Source of the DNA: Kosakonia oryzendophytica
GTDB lineage: Bacteria > Pseudomonadota > Gammaproteobacteria > Enterobacterales > Enterobacteriaceae
Direction: 5' to 3'
DNA length: 64,000 nucleotides
Assembly: GCF_900094925.1 (NCBI RefSeq)
Contig: NZ_FMAY01000010.1
Span: forward strand, 88,611-152,610
Shown: positions 9,242 through 17,892 of the stretch, one piece after another
Layout: each line of letters opens with the position of its first letter
Position numbering within the stretch: the stretch's first letter is position 1
Translations under genes and position numbers: made by a program
Notes under the pieces: generated by a model
The model's input: the letters and a program-made list of their open reading frames with translations, nothing else
Told to the model about the DNA's origin: nothing
The model's database searches: none

Positions 9242-9660
9242 TAAAAGGTCTCCAGAATTCTTGTCGGCAACTGTCTTGTTTGCCGTTTTTATCCATCACC
9301 GGAACGGGGTGGTGGTGCGTACTTGTCGTTTGCGGCGACCGTATCCTGCCGGAAGGCTCGCTTATTCACAATTGATTTAACACAGCATTTACATCAAATT
9401 CATCCTGTGCTTAATAAGATTTCGCGATAGGTTGCACTGTGTCACACTTTTCAAGGTTGCACCTTAAAAAAGTGTTACGTACCGCATAAAACCTGGGTCG
9501 ACAGTAAAATGCTGGCCGCCATTCCCTGTTACTGGTAATTAACATTTCAGTCATTTTCTACGTTGCCAACCCGGTCACATTTAACAAGGTTGCACAAAGT
9601 TGCAACATGGTGGATATTTCAGCCTGAACCGCAAAACAACGTAAAAAACAGGAGCAAAGC
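9242..9660. promoter_or_regulatory. put control region with PutA operators
   Basis: Intergenic region between putP and putA. The PutA operator hexamer GTTGCA occurs exactly at 9431-9436, 9456-9461, 9589-9594 and 9599-9604, with a near match GTTGCC at 9562-9567. The last exact site is part of the palindrome GTTGCAAC. In E. coli, PutA binds several such sites and represses both genes until proline draws it to the membrane. The layout is two sites near the centre and two or three near putA. The putA ribosome site AGGAG is at 9650-9654. Confidence 0.8.
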
Positions 9661-12600
9661 ATGGGCACCACCACCATGGGGGTCAAGCTTGATGACGCAA
9701 CACGCGAAAGGATCAAAGCCGCAGCAGCCACTATTGACCGCACGCCGCACTGGCTGATTAAGCAAGCCATTTTCAATTACCTGGAAAAGCTGGAAAGCAA
9801 TGAAGTGCTGCCGGAACTGGCCGGTGCACAAAGCAGCGGCGCGCAGGATGAAGAGCCGAACCTGGCCATGGACGAGAGCCACCAGCCGTTCCTTGACTTC
9901 GCCGAGCAGATCCTGCCGCAATCTGTTTCCCGTGCGGCCATTACCAGCGCCTGGCGCTGGGCGGAAACCGATGCCGTGCCAATGTTGCTGGAACAGGCCC
10001 GACTGCCGCAGCCGGTGGCCGAGAGAGCCCATAAACTCGCTTATCAGTTAGCCGAAAAACTCCGTAATCAGAAAACGGCATCCGGGCGTGCGGGTATGGT
10101 GCAAAGCCTGTTGCAGGAGTTCTCCCTCTCTTCACAAGAAGGTGTGGCGCTGATGTGCCTGGCTGAAGCGCTGTTACGTATTCCGGACAAAGCCACACGT
10201 GATGCACTGATCCGCGACAAAATCAGTAACGGCAACTGGCAATCCCATATCGGCCGCAGTCCATCGCTGTTCGTTAACGCCGCCACCTGGGGATTACTGT
10301 TTACCGGTCGTCTGGTCTCCACACATAACGAAGCCAACCTCTCCCACGCGCTGAACCGTATTATCGGCAAAAGCGGCGAGCCGCTGATCCGCAAAGGGGT
10401 TGATATGGCGATGCGTCTGATGGGTGAGCAATTTGTCACCGGTGAAACCATCGCTGAAGCGCTGGCGAATGCGCGAAAACTGGAAGAGAAAGGTTTCCGC
10501 TACTCCTACGACATGCTCGGCGAAGCCGCGCTGACCGCCGCCGATGCGCAGGCCTATATGGTCTCTTACCAGCAGGCGATTAACGCGATTGGAAAAGCCT
10601 CCAACGGACGCGGCATTTATGAAGGGCCGGGCATCTCCATTAAACTCTCCGCACTGCATCCGCGTTACAGCCGCGCGCAGTACGATCGGGTGATGGACGA
10701 ACTTTACCCACGCCTGAAATCGCTGACACTGCTGGCGCGCCAGTATGATATTGGCATCAATATCGATGCCGAAGAGGCCGATCGTCTGGAAATCTCCCTC
10801 GATCTGCTGGAAAAACTCTGCTTTGAACCGGAACTGGCCGGCTGGAACGGCATCGGGTTCGTGATCCAGGCCTACCAGAAACGCTGCCCGTTTGTGATTG
10901 ACTACCTGACAGATTTAGCCACCCGCAGCCGTCGCCGGTTGATGATCCGTCTGGTAAAAGGCGCTTACTGGGACAGTGAAATTAAGCGTGCGCAAATGGA
11001 AGGGCTGGAAGGTTATCCGGTCTACACCCGTAAGGTCTACACCGATGTTTCCTACCTCGCCTGCGCCAAGAAATTACTGGCGGTGCCGAACCTGATCTAC
11101 CCTCAGTTCGCGACCCACAACGCCCATACGCTGGCGGCCATTTATCAACTGGCCGGGCAGAACTACTATCCTGGACAGTATGAGTTCCAGTGCCTGCATG
11201 GCATGGGGGAACCGCTCTACGAACAGGTGGTCGGTAAAGTAGCCGATGGCAAACTCAACCGCCCGTGCCGCATTTATGCCCCGGTCGGCACCCATGAAAC
11301 GCTGCTGGCCTACCTGGTGCGCCGTCTGCTGGAAAACGGTGCCAACACCTCTTTTGTTAACCGCATTGCCGACAACACGCTGCCGCTGGACGCCCTGGTG
11401 GCGGATCCGGTCGCCGAAGTGGAAAAACTCGCCGCGCAGGAGGGCCTCGTCGGGCTGTCGCATCCGAAGATTGCCCTGCCCCGCGCCTTATATGGCGAAG
11501 GGCGGATCAACTCTGCCGGGCTGGATCTGGCGAATGAACACCGCCTGGCCTCTCTCTCCTCCGCGCTGCTCAACAGCGCCGCGCAAAAATGGTACGCCCG
11601 CCCGATGCTGGAACACACGATCACGGAGGGTGAACCGCAGCCAGTGATTAACCCGGCCGAGCCGAAAGATATCGTGGGTTACGTCGTTGAAGCCAGCGAA
11701 ACCCACGTTAATCAGGCGCTGGAGAACGCCGTCAGCCATGCCCCCATCTGGTTTGCCACTCCGCCGCAGGAGCGCGCTGCCATTCTTGAGCGCGCAGCGG
11801 TACTGATGGAAGATCAGATGCAGCAGTTGATTGGCATCCTGGTGCGCGAATCCGGCAAAACCTTCAGTAATGCCATCGCCGAAGTACGTGAAGCTGTCGA
11901 CTTCCTGCGCTACTACGCCGGGCAGGTGAACGTAGATTTCGACAACGAGACACACCGCCCGCTGGGGCCAGTGGTCTGCATCAGCCCGTGGAACTTCCCA
12001 CTGGCCATCTTCACCGGGCAGATTGCCGCCGCACTGGCAGCCGGTAACAGCGTGCTGGCAAAACCGGCAGAACAAACCCCGTTGATCGCAGCGCAAGGTG
12101 TGGCGATCCTACTGGAAGCGGGTGTGCCTGCTGGCGTCCTGCAACTGCTGCCGGGGCGCGGCGAGACCGTTGGCGCTCAGCTCACTGCCGATACGCGGGT
12201 GCGCGGTGTCATGTTTACCGGTTCAACCGACGTCGCCACGCTGCTGCAACGCAATATCGCCACCCGCCTCGATGCACAAGGTCGCCCGACGCCACTGATT
12301 GCGGAAACCGGCGGCATGAACGCGATGATCGTTGACTCTTCAGCGCTCACGGAACAGGTGGTGATCGATGTGCTGGCTTCCGCGTTCGACAGTGCCGGTC
12401 AGCGCTGCTCTGCCCTGCGCGTGCTCTGCCTGCAGGACGACATCGCCGACCATACGCTGACCATGCTGCGCGGTGCGATGGCGGAATGCCGGATGGGTAA
12501 CCCCGGTCGTTTGACCACCGACATTGGGCCGGTGATTGATGCCGAGGCAAAAGAGAATATTGATAAACACATCCAGGCGATGCGGGCAAAAGGCCGCCCG

Positions 12601-13620
12601 GTATTCCAGGCGGTGCGTGAAAACAGTGAAGATGCCCGCGAATGGCGCACCGGCACCTTCGTTGCCCCCACGCTGATTGAGCTGGAGAGTTTTGACGAGC
12701 TGAAAAAAGAGATCTTCGGGCCGGTGCTGCATGTGGTGCGTTACCGCCGTCATCAGTTAGGGCAGTTGATCGACCAGATTAACGCTTCCGGCTACGGCCT
12801 GACTCTCGGAGTGCACACGCGTATTGATGAGACCATCGCCCAGGTCACCGGTAGCGCGCATGTCGGCAACCTCTATGTTAACCGCAATATGGTGGGCGCG
12901 GTGGTCGGCGTGCAGCCGTTTGGCGGTGAAGGCTTATCCGGAACCGGTCCGAAAGCCGGCGGGCCACTCTATCTCTACCGTTTACTGAGCCATCGCCCGG
13001 AAAATGCGGTACAGAAAACGCTGGCGCGCCATGATGCGCAGTTCCCGGTGGATGCTCAATTGAAGGCTGTGCTGGCGCAACCGTTGGAAGACCTGACCGC
13101 ATGGGCAAAAGATCGGCCGGCGCTGCTACAACAGTGCCGCCAGTTTGGCGAGCTGGCGCAAACAGGCACACAACGTCTGTTACAAGGCCCGACCGGGGAG
13201 CGCAATAGCTGGACGCTGGCTCCACGCGAGCGGGTACTCTGCGTGGCGGATAACGAACAGGATGCGCTGGTGCAACTGGCGGCAGTGATCGCCTGTGGCA
13301 GCCAGTTGCTGTGGACGGACGATGCATTACACCGGGATCTGGCGAAATCACTGCCGGCAAGTGTCAGCCAGCGGATCCAGTTTGCCAAAGCGGACGTGCT
13401 GATGGCACAGGCCTTCGATGCCGTAATTTTCCACGGCGATTCCGATCAACTGATATCGTTGTGTGAAAACGTTGCCGCGCGTGACGGTGCGATTGTTTCG
13501 GTTCAGGGTTTTGCCCGCGGGGAAAACAATCTCCTACTGGAGCGTCTGTGGGTTGAGCGTTCACTCAGCGTCAATACCGCCGCAGCCGGGGGCAATGCCA
13601 GTCTGATGACGATTGGTTAA
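9661..13620 (+). CDS. putA: PutA, trifunctional proline dehydrogenase/P5C dehydrogenase/repressor
   Basis: Oxidises L-proline to glutamate in two steps and represses the put genes when proline is scarce. The 1319-residue protein (E. coli 1320) has a ribbon-helix-helix DNA-binding domain at residues 1-47 (TMGVKLDDATRERIKAAA), a central FAD-dependent proline dehydrogenase barrel (about 260-610; RLVKGAYWDSEIKRAQ, THNAHT), and a C-terminal NAD-dependent aldehyde dehydrogenase (about 650-1130) with SPWNFPLAIFTGQ, FTGSTDVA and the catalytic Cys in SAGQRCSALRVL. The start is fixed by AGGAG and by the RHH domain. Loss of operator binding when reduced and membrane-bound is known family behaviour. Confidence 0.98.
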   Translation: MGTTTMGVKLDDATRERIKAAAATIDRTPHWLIKQAIFNYLEKLESNEVLPELAGAQSSGAQDEEPNLAMDESHQPFLDFAEQILPQSVSRAAITSAWRWAETDAVPMLLEQARLPQPVAERAHKLAYQLAEKLRNQKTASGRAGMVQSLLQEFSLSSQEGVALMCLAEALLRIPDKATRDALIRDKISNGNWQSHIGRSPSLFVNAATWGLLFTGRLVSTHNEANLSHALNRIIGKSGEPLIRKGVDMAMRLMGEQFVTGETIAEALANARKLEEKGFRYSYDMLGEAALTAADAQAYMVSYQQAINAIGKASNGRGIYEGPGISIKLSALHPRYSRAQYDRVMDELYPRLKSLTLLARQYDIGINIDAEEADRLEISLDLLEKLCFEPELAGWNGIGFVIQAYQKRCPFVIDYLTDLATRSRRRLMIRLVKGAYWDSEIKRAQMEGLEGYPVYTRKVYTDVSYLACAKKLLAVPNLIYPQFATHNAHTLAAIYQLAGQNYYPGQYEFQCLHGMGEPLYEQVVGKVADGKLNRPCRIYAPVGTHETLLAYLVRRLLENGANTSFVNRIADNTLPLDALVADPVAEVEKLAAQEGLVGLSHPKIALPRALYGEGRINSAGLDLANEHRLASLSSALLNSAAQKWYARPMLEHTITEGEPQPVINPAEPKDIVGYVVEASETHVNQALENAVSHAPIWFATPPQERAAILERAAVLMEDQMQQLIGILVRESGKTFSNAIAEVREAVDFLRYYAGQVNVDFDNETHRPLGPVVCISPWNFPLAIFTGQIAAALAAGNSVLAKPAEQTPLIAAQGVAILLEAGVPAGVLQLLPGRGETVGAQLTADTRVRGVMFTGSTDVATLLQRNIATRLDAQGRPTPLIAETGGMNAMIVDSSALTEQVVIDVLASAFDSAGQRCSALRVLCLQDDIADHTLTMLRGAMAECRMGNPGRLTTDIGPVIDAEAKENIDKHIQAMRAKGRPVFQAVRENSEDAREWRTGTFVAPTLIELESFDELKKEIFGPVLHVVRYRRHQLGQLIDQINASGYGLTLGVHTRIDETIAQVTGSAHVGNLYVNRNMVGAVVGVQPFGGEGLSGTGPKAGGPLYLYRLLSHRPENAVQKTLARHDAQFPVDAQLKAVLAQPLEDLTAWAKDRPALLQQCRQFGELAQTGTQRLLQGPTGERNSWTLAPRERVLCVADNEQDALVQLAAVIACGSQLLWTDDALHRDLAKSLPASVSQRIQFAKADVLMAQAFDAVIFHGDSDQLISLCENVAARDGAIVSVQGFARGENNLLLERLWVERSLSVNTAAAGGNASLMTIG

Positions 13621-13632
13621 ACCCGGTGAAAA

Positions 13633-13661
13633 ATGCCCGATGGCGCCGTGCTTATCGGGCA
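13633..13661. repeat. REP-like palindrome
   Basis: TGCCCGAT, then GGCGCCGTGCTT, then ATCGGGCA resembles a bacterial REP/PU element: an imperfect GC-rich palindrome with a G-rich centre placed just after a coding sequence. It follows the putA stop by 12 bp and may protect putA mRNA. Only one copy is seen in this window. Confidence 0.5.
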
Positions 13662-13683
13662 TAGAGATCCTGGTTCCGCCACG

Positions 13684-13709
13684 AAAAAAGCGCCTTATGG
13701 CGCTTTTTT
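13684..13709. terminator. Bidirectional terminator overlapping the SIS gene end
   Basis: A6-GCGCC, loop TTAT, GGCGC-T6. It can end putA mRNA on the plus strand and the sugar operon on the minus strand. The SIS-domain gene stop codon (13695-13697) lies inside the loop, so the last codons of that gene form one arm of the hairpin. Confidence 0.85.
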
Positions 13710-14297
13710 ACTTAATGTTAACCCGACATCCCCGCCAGGGTGCACAGACAGCAGAGTCTCCTTTGAATAGCCGCTTTCGCGCATCAGGCAGGCGCAGGCG
13801 GCGTCAAAAATCGCCAGCACCAGCACAATGGAGGTGGTCGCCAGCATATTCAGCGGATCGATTTCCCGCTGCACACCGGTCGGGATCACCAGCCGGGCGG
13901 CCTGGGCAATGGCGGAGTCCGGGTTTTCTGTCACACTGATTAACGGCACGCCTCGCGCCGCAAGGCCCGGTAGCAAGCGTGTCAGCTCATCGGAATGACC
14001 ACCGCGCGACAGCATAATCATCAGATCATTGCCGTCAAGAAAGCCCAAATCACCGTGCGCCGCGTCGGTCGCATTCAGGTATATCGCCGGGCGCTCAACA
14101 CACGCCAGCATGTGCGCAATTTTGCGGGCGGCAATGCCGGATGTGCCCACGCCAGTCACCGCAATCTTGCCCCGGCAACCGCGCAGTTCCGCGATCAGTG
14201 CCTCCCATAATGCATCATTAAGGCGGCTGCTCAGCGCTGCCATCTCCTCGCTGTAGATGTGCCAGGCCGCACAGGCCTGGTGCCAGCCCGCGCTCAT
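13695..14297 (-). CDS. SIS-domain sugar-phosphate isomerase, KpsF/GutQ-like
   Basis: A 200-residue single SIS domain. The N-terminal phosphosugar motif GKIAVTGVGTSGIAARKIAHMLA and NATDAAHGDLGFLDGNDLMIMLSRGG, with the conserved AxHGDLG, match arabinose-5-phosphate isomerases (KdsD, GutQ, KpsF). The CBS pair that follows in those enzymes is missing, as in HxlB-type and other short SIS proteins. The likely reaction is aldose/ketose isomerisation of a pentose phosphate, e.g. ribulose-5-P and arabinose-5-P; this is inference. It is the last gene of the sugar operon and overlaps the kinase stop by 4 bp (ATGA), so the two are translationally coupled. Confidence 0.8.
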   Translation of the reverse strand: MSAGWHQACAAWHIYSEEMAALSSRLNDALWEALIAELRGCRGKIAVTGVGTSGIAARKIAHMLACVERPAIYLNATDAAHGDLGFLDGNDLMIMLSRGGHSDELTRLLPGLAARGVPLISVTENPDSAIAQAARLVIPTGVQREIDPLNMLATTSIVLVLAIFDAACACLMRESGYSKETLLSVHPGGDVGLTLSKKAP

Positions 14298-15931
14298 GCG
14301 CCCTCCTGCATCAGATTGCGGTACTTCATATGATCCTGATACATCTCGTGGAACACGGTGTATTTACGATCGTAGTACTGCTTAATACGGTTCGTTTGCG
14401 GCGTCACCGTTTTGCCAATGCGGCTCATCGCCGACATCGCTTCCGGGAAGCTATCAAACACCCCCGCCGCCACGGTCCCCATCATCGCGCCGCCCAACAG
14501 CATTGCCTCGCTCTCTTCCGGCAACAGCATGGCGCAACCGGTGGCGTTGGCATGCTCCTGCACAAAGATCGGGTTTTTGGTTCCGCCACCACTGGCCATC
14601 ACCGTATCGATGTTGTACCCACTCTGGTTCATGGTTTCGATAATATGCCGGGTGCCCAGCGCAATCGCCTGGATGGTGGCCAGGTAGTGCAGCGCCATAT
14701 CTTCCGGCGTGCGGGACAATTTCAACCCGCTAATGACGCCCGTTAGCGTCGGATTCGCACGCGGGGAACGGTTGCCGTGGAAATAGGGCAAAATATGAAT
14801 GTCGCGGGTCAGAAAAGCAATGTTCTCCGGCTCTCCCGCCATTTTACGCAGCAGCGCATTGAGCACTTCGTAAATCGTCTGCCCGTGCGTATTCGCCTGG
14901 GCGAGCAATGTTTCGTAGCACGGATGCGACTGAATGATATGATCGATCAACGCGCCCGTTGCCGACTGCCCACCTTCATTCAACCAATAATCCGGTAGCA
15001 CGGCTGAGTAATACGGTCCCCATACACCGCCGATAAATCGCGGCTGCGGGGAGATAGCCATATGCCCGGTCGAGGTGCCGCCGATCAAGGCAATGCGCCT
15101 GTCGAAGTCCGCCACTTCGCCGGAAACACCGGATGCGCCCAGCGTACCCAGCGTGCCTGCGTGCGCATCAATAATCGATACGCTCACGGCTGTGCCGGGC
15201 ATCAGCCCCATTTCTGTTGCCGCGCGTTGCGTCAGCCCACGCCCAAGGGGTTCACCCATGGTTTTCACGTAGCGGCCAATTTTCCCGGCGTCATGCTCCA
15301 GCAAGTCATCCAGCCCAATCTGGCGGAAGTAGCTGGTGTCCCACTTATCTTCGTGCCCCATATAGGTCCACTTACACACGGTTGAACAGAGCGAACGCGT
15401 ATCGTCCCCTGTTGCCCGCCAGGTGAGAAAATCCGGAAGATCAAAGTAATAACCGGCATTGGCCCAGGTGTTCGGCATATGCTGTTTCAGCCATAGTAGC
15501 TTTGGCGTTTGCATCTCCGGCGAAATAATCCCTCCCACATAATCAAGTACCCGATGATGCGTAGCATTAATGCGGTCGGCCTGTGAAATCGCGCGGTGAT
15601 CCATCCACACAATAATGTTCTGTTCACTGCGCCCGGAGGGGCTGATGGTGAGTGGCTTGCCCTCTTTGTCGAGCACCACCAGCGAACAGGTGGCATCAAA
15701 ACCGAGGCCTTTAACCTGAATGGGATTGATGTCAGCCTGGTTCACCGCATCGCGCACGGCATTGCAGACCGACTGCCAGATATTGTCAGAGGATTGTTCA
15801 ACAAAGTCCGCCTGCGGACGATAGATCTCAATGGCCCGGCTCGCCTGGCTGACCATCCGACCGGTCAAATCGAATATCCCTGCGCGGGCGCTGCCGGTAC
15901 CAACATCTACACCAATAAAATAGCTCGCCAT
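14294..15931 (-). CDS. FGGY-family carbohydrate kinase, D-ribulokinase-like
   Basis: ATP-dependent sugar kinase of 545 residues. N-terminal phosphate-1 motif GVDVGTGSARAGIFD (6-20), the TCSLVVLD motif that marks ribulokinase-type FGGY enzymes, SGRSEQNIIVWMDHRA, and C-terminal ASGGGTKNPIFVQEHANATG typical of the family. The likely substrate is a ketopentose such as D-ribulose. The AI-2 kinase LsrK is a relative, but the TCSLV motif argues for the pentulose group. The ATG at 15931 has AGGAG upstream; an earlier in-frame start lies inside the permease gene. It is the fifth gene of the operon. Confidence 0.82.
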   Translation of the reverse strand: MASYFIGVDVGTGSARAGIFDLTGRMVSQASRAIEIYRPQADFVEQSSDNIWQSVCNAVRDAVNQADINPIQVKGLGFDATCSLVVLDKEGKPLTISPSGRSEQNIIVWMDHRAISQADRINATHHRVLDYVGGIISPEMQTPKLLWLKQHMPNTWANAGYYFDLPDFLTWRATGDDTRSLCSTVCKWTYMGHEDKWDTSYFRQIGLDDLLEHDAGKIGRYVKTMGEPLGRGLTQRAATEMGLMPGTAVSVSIIDAHAGTLGTLGASGVSGEVADFDRRIALIGGTSTGHMAISPQPRFIGGVWGPYYSAVLPDYWLNEGGQSATGALIDHIIQSHPCYETLLAQANTHGQTIYEVLNALLRKMAGEPENIAFLTRDIHILPYFHGNRSPRANPTLTGVISGLKLSRTPEDMALHYLATIQAIALGTRHIIETMNQSGYNIDTVMASGGGTKNPIFVQEHANATGCAMLLPEESEAMLLGGAMMGTVAAGVFDSFPEAMSAMSRIGKTVTPQTNRIKQYYDRKYTVFHEMYQDHMKYRNLMQEGA

Positions 15932-15947
15932 TGTTTTTCTCCTGACA

Positions 15948-16901
15948 TCAGGCTTTACGATTTTGTAATGCAATAAAGAGGATCAGCACCGCGCCCCAGA
16001 GCGCCATCGTCAGATAACTGCTGATGCCCAACAAGTTAAAGCCGCTTTCCAGCATTTGTAGCACCACCAGCGCCAGCACGAGGCCAAGCACGCGCCCAAA
16101 GCCACCGTCGGGGTTAATGCCGCCCAACACGGAAGCCAGAATGGTGACCAGAAGATAAGACTCGCCGTAACCCGCTTTGGCGGAGTTGAATTTCGCCATC
16201 ATCAAGATGGCCGCCACCCACCCCAGTAAGGCAGAAATAACGTAAACGGCAATCTGCACTCGCACCGTATTGACGCCGCTGTAGCGTGTGGCTTGCTCGT
16301 TAGAGCCCACCAGGTAAAGGCTGCGGCCAAGCGTCGTGTGCTCCAATAAGACCCACATCAGCAGTGCCACAAAAATAAACAGCAGCAGCGCTACCGGAAT
16401 GCCCAACAGCGTGGCATTGCCCAGGTACTGGATCGCGACCGGGAAACCGGAAATGACCGTACCGTTGGAGAGTAGAATATTCAGCCCGGAGATCAGCGTC
16501 ATGGTGCCAAGCGTGGCAAGGATCGGTGAGACGCCAACTCCTGCGACCAACGCCCCGTTCAGTACGCCAATCGCCACCGCGACCAGCAGCCCGGCCAATA
16601 GCGCCAGCGCAACAAACAGCGGGTTATCCGGGTGACTGACAATCACCGCCGCCATCACCAGCGAACAGGCATTGGCCCCGGCGATAATCGATAAATTGAT
16701 GCCACCCGTCAGCATGGTGATCCCCATTCCCAGCGCCAGCATGCCAAGAATGGGCAGTTGCGAGCCGATAGACTGGAAGTTGGCGATACTGAAAAAGCGG
16801 CTGCCAAGCAACGCAGAAAAAACCAGTGCCACCGCAATGATGATCACACACTGCAAACGAATGATGGCATCACCAGGCAAAATTCGGACGATGGATTTCA
16901 T
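15948..16901 (-). CDS. Sugar ABC transporter permease 2, RbsC type
   Basis: Inner-membrane permease of the ribose/AI-2 (BPD_transp_2) family, 317 residues with about eight to ten hydrophobic segments. GMGITMLTGGINLSIIAGANACS is the family's conserved loop; TLGTMTLISGLNILLSNG and TILASVLGGINPDGGFGRVLG follow. ATG 16901 has GGGAG seven bases upstream, 1 bp after the stop of the first permease. With its partner it should form a heterodimeric channel, as in Lsr systems. Confidence 0.88.
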   Translation of the reverse strand: MKSIVRILPGDAIIRLQCVIIIAVALVFSALLGSRFFSIANFQSIGSQLPILGMLALGMGITMLTGGINLSIIAGANACSLVMAAVIVSHPDNPLFVALALLAGLLVAVAIGVLNGALVAGVGVSPILATLGTMTLISGLNILLSNGTVISGFPVAIQYLGNATLLGIPVALLLFIFVALLMWVLLEHTTLGRSLYLVGSNEQATRYSGVNTVRVQIAVYVISALLGWVAAILMMAKFNSAKAGYGESYLLVTILASVLGGINPDGGFGRVLGLVLALVVLQMLESGFNLLGISSYLTMALWGAVLILFIALQNRKA

Positions 16902-16902
16902 C

Positions 16903-17892
16903 TTAAAGCTCCCTTGCCAGTTTGCGTTTTTCGTTCCACGCGGTGGCACTAATGCTCACCAGGATGATCGCGCCGCTAAATACCGTATGCCAGTAAGAAG
17001 AGACGCCAAGCAGGGTTAAGCCATTCTGTAAAAAGGCCAGCAGGATCACCCCGAGCAGCGTACCGGTCAGCGTGCCGCGCCCGCCGCTCATACTGGTACC
17101 GCCGAGCACGACGGCTGCCAGCACGGTGAGTTCAAAACCAAGCAATGAATTGGGCGCGACCGACTGGGTGATCTGCGCCTGCACGACCGCCGCCACGCCA
17201 GCCAGGATCCCCATATAGCCATACACGTAAAGATGCAGTTTCCAGAGATTCAAGCCAAGGCGGGAAGCCGCATCGCGGTTGCCACCCATCGCATAAATCT
17301 GACGCCCAAGCCGGGTTGTGTTCATCAACACGGCGGTAAAAATAATCACCGTGCCGAGGCACAACAGCGGCAGCGTCAGGCCATAGTCGTAGCCATCCGC
17401 AGCGGTGAACGAGAACCAGTTGATCCCGTTCATAAACCAGTCCGGGAAGCCATACAGCCAGGTGCCATTGGTGGCATAAACCAATAACCCGTAATAGACG
17501 TTAAGCGTGGCAATCGTGATGATGATGGCGGGCACGCGCAGCCACCAGACCAGCAAGCCGTTAAGTAACCCAAGCAGCAGACCCACACTCATGGATAACA
17601 GCAGCGCCAGCGCAAAATTGCCGCCGTGGGCAATAACCCAACTGGCCATCGCATACTGGGCGATGGCGGTCATGGCCGGAAACGAAATATCAATGCCACC
17701 GGAGATCAGCACCACAAACAGCCCGCAGGCCAGAATCCCGAGAATGGCATAGCTGGTGGCCACATCCGTCAGGTTACCCAACGAGAGGAATTCATCCGTT
17801 GCGCTACTCAGCCCGATAGCCAAGACCACTACCAGCAGACCAAGCCAAAATTCGTGTTGCCCGACGAGGCGAGCAAGGGCGGCATTACGCAT
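16903..17892 (-). CDS. Sugar ABC transporter permease 1, RbsC type
   Basis: Second RbsC-type permease, 329 residues, about eight to ten membrane segments. Family stretches: LFVVLISGGIDISFPAMTAIAQY, VPAIIITIATLNVYYGL and LTVLAAVVLGGTSMSGGRGTLTGTLLG. The ATG at 17892 overlaps the ATPase stop by 8 bp and has GGAGG six bases upstream; a start 63 bp earlier would lie deep in the ATPase gene. The residues after the GG loop differ from the other permease, so the two are old paralogues, not a recent duplication. Confidence 0.88.
   Translation of the reverse strand: MRNAALARLVGQHEFWLGLLVVVLAIGLSSATDEFLSLGNLTDVATSYAILGILACGLFVVLISGGIDISFPAMTAIAQYAMASWVIAHGGNFALALLLSMSVGLLLGLLNGLLVWWLRVPAIIITIATLNVYYGLLVYATNGTWLYGFPDWFMNGINWFSFTAADGYDYGLTLPLLCLGTVIIFTAVLMNTTRLGRQIYAMGGNRDAASRLGLNLWKLHLYVYGYMGILAGVAAVVQAQITQSVAPNSLLGFELTVLAAVVLGGTSMSGGRGTLTGTLLGVILLAFLQNGLTLLGVSSYWHTVFSGAIILVSISATAWNEKRKLAREL

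Noticed and set aside
11488-12096. 202-codon leftward frame inside putA
   Set aside because: Shadow of the GC-rich putA reading frame; no start signal.
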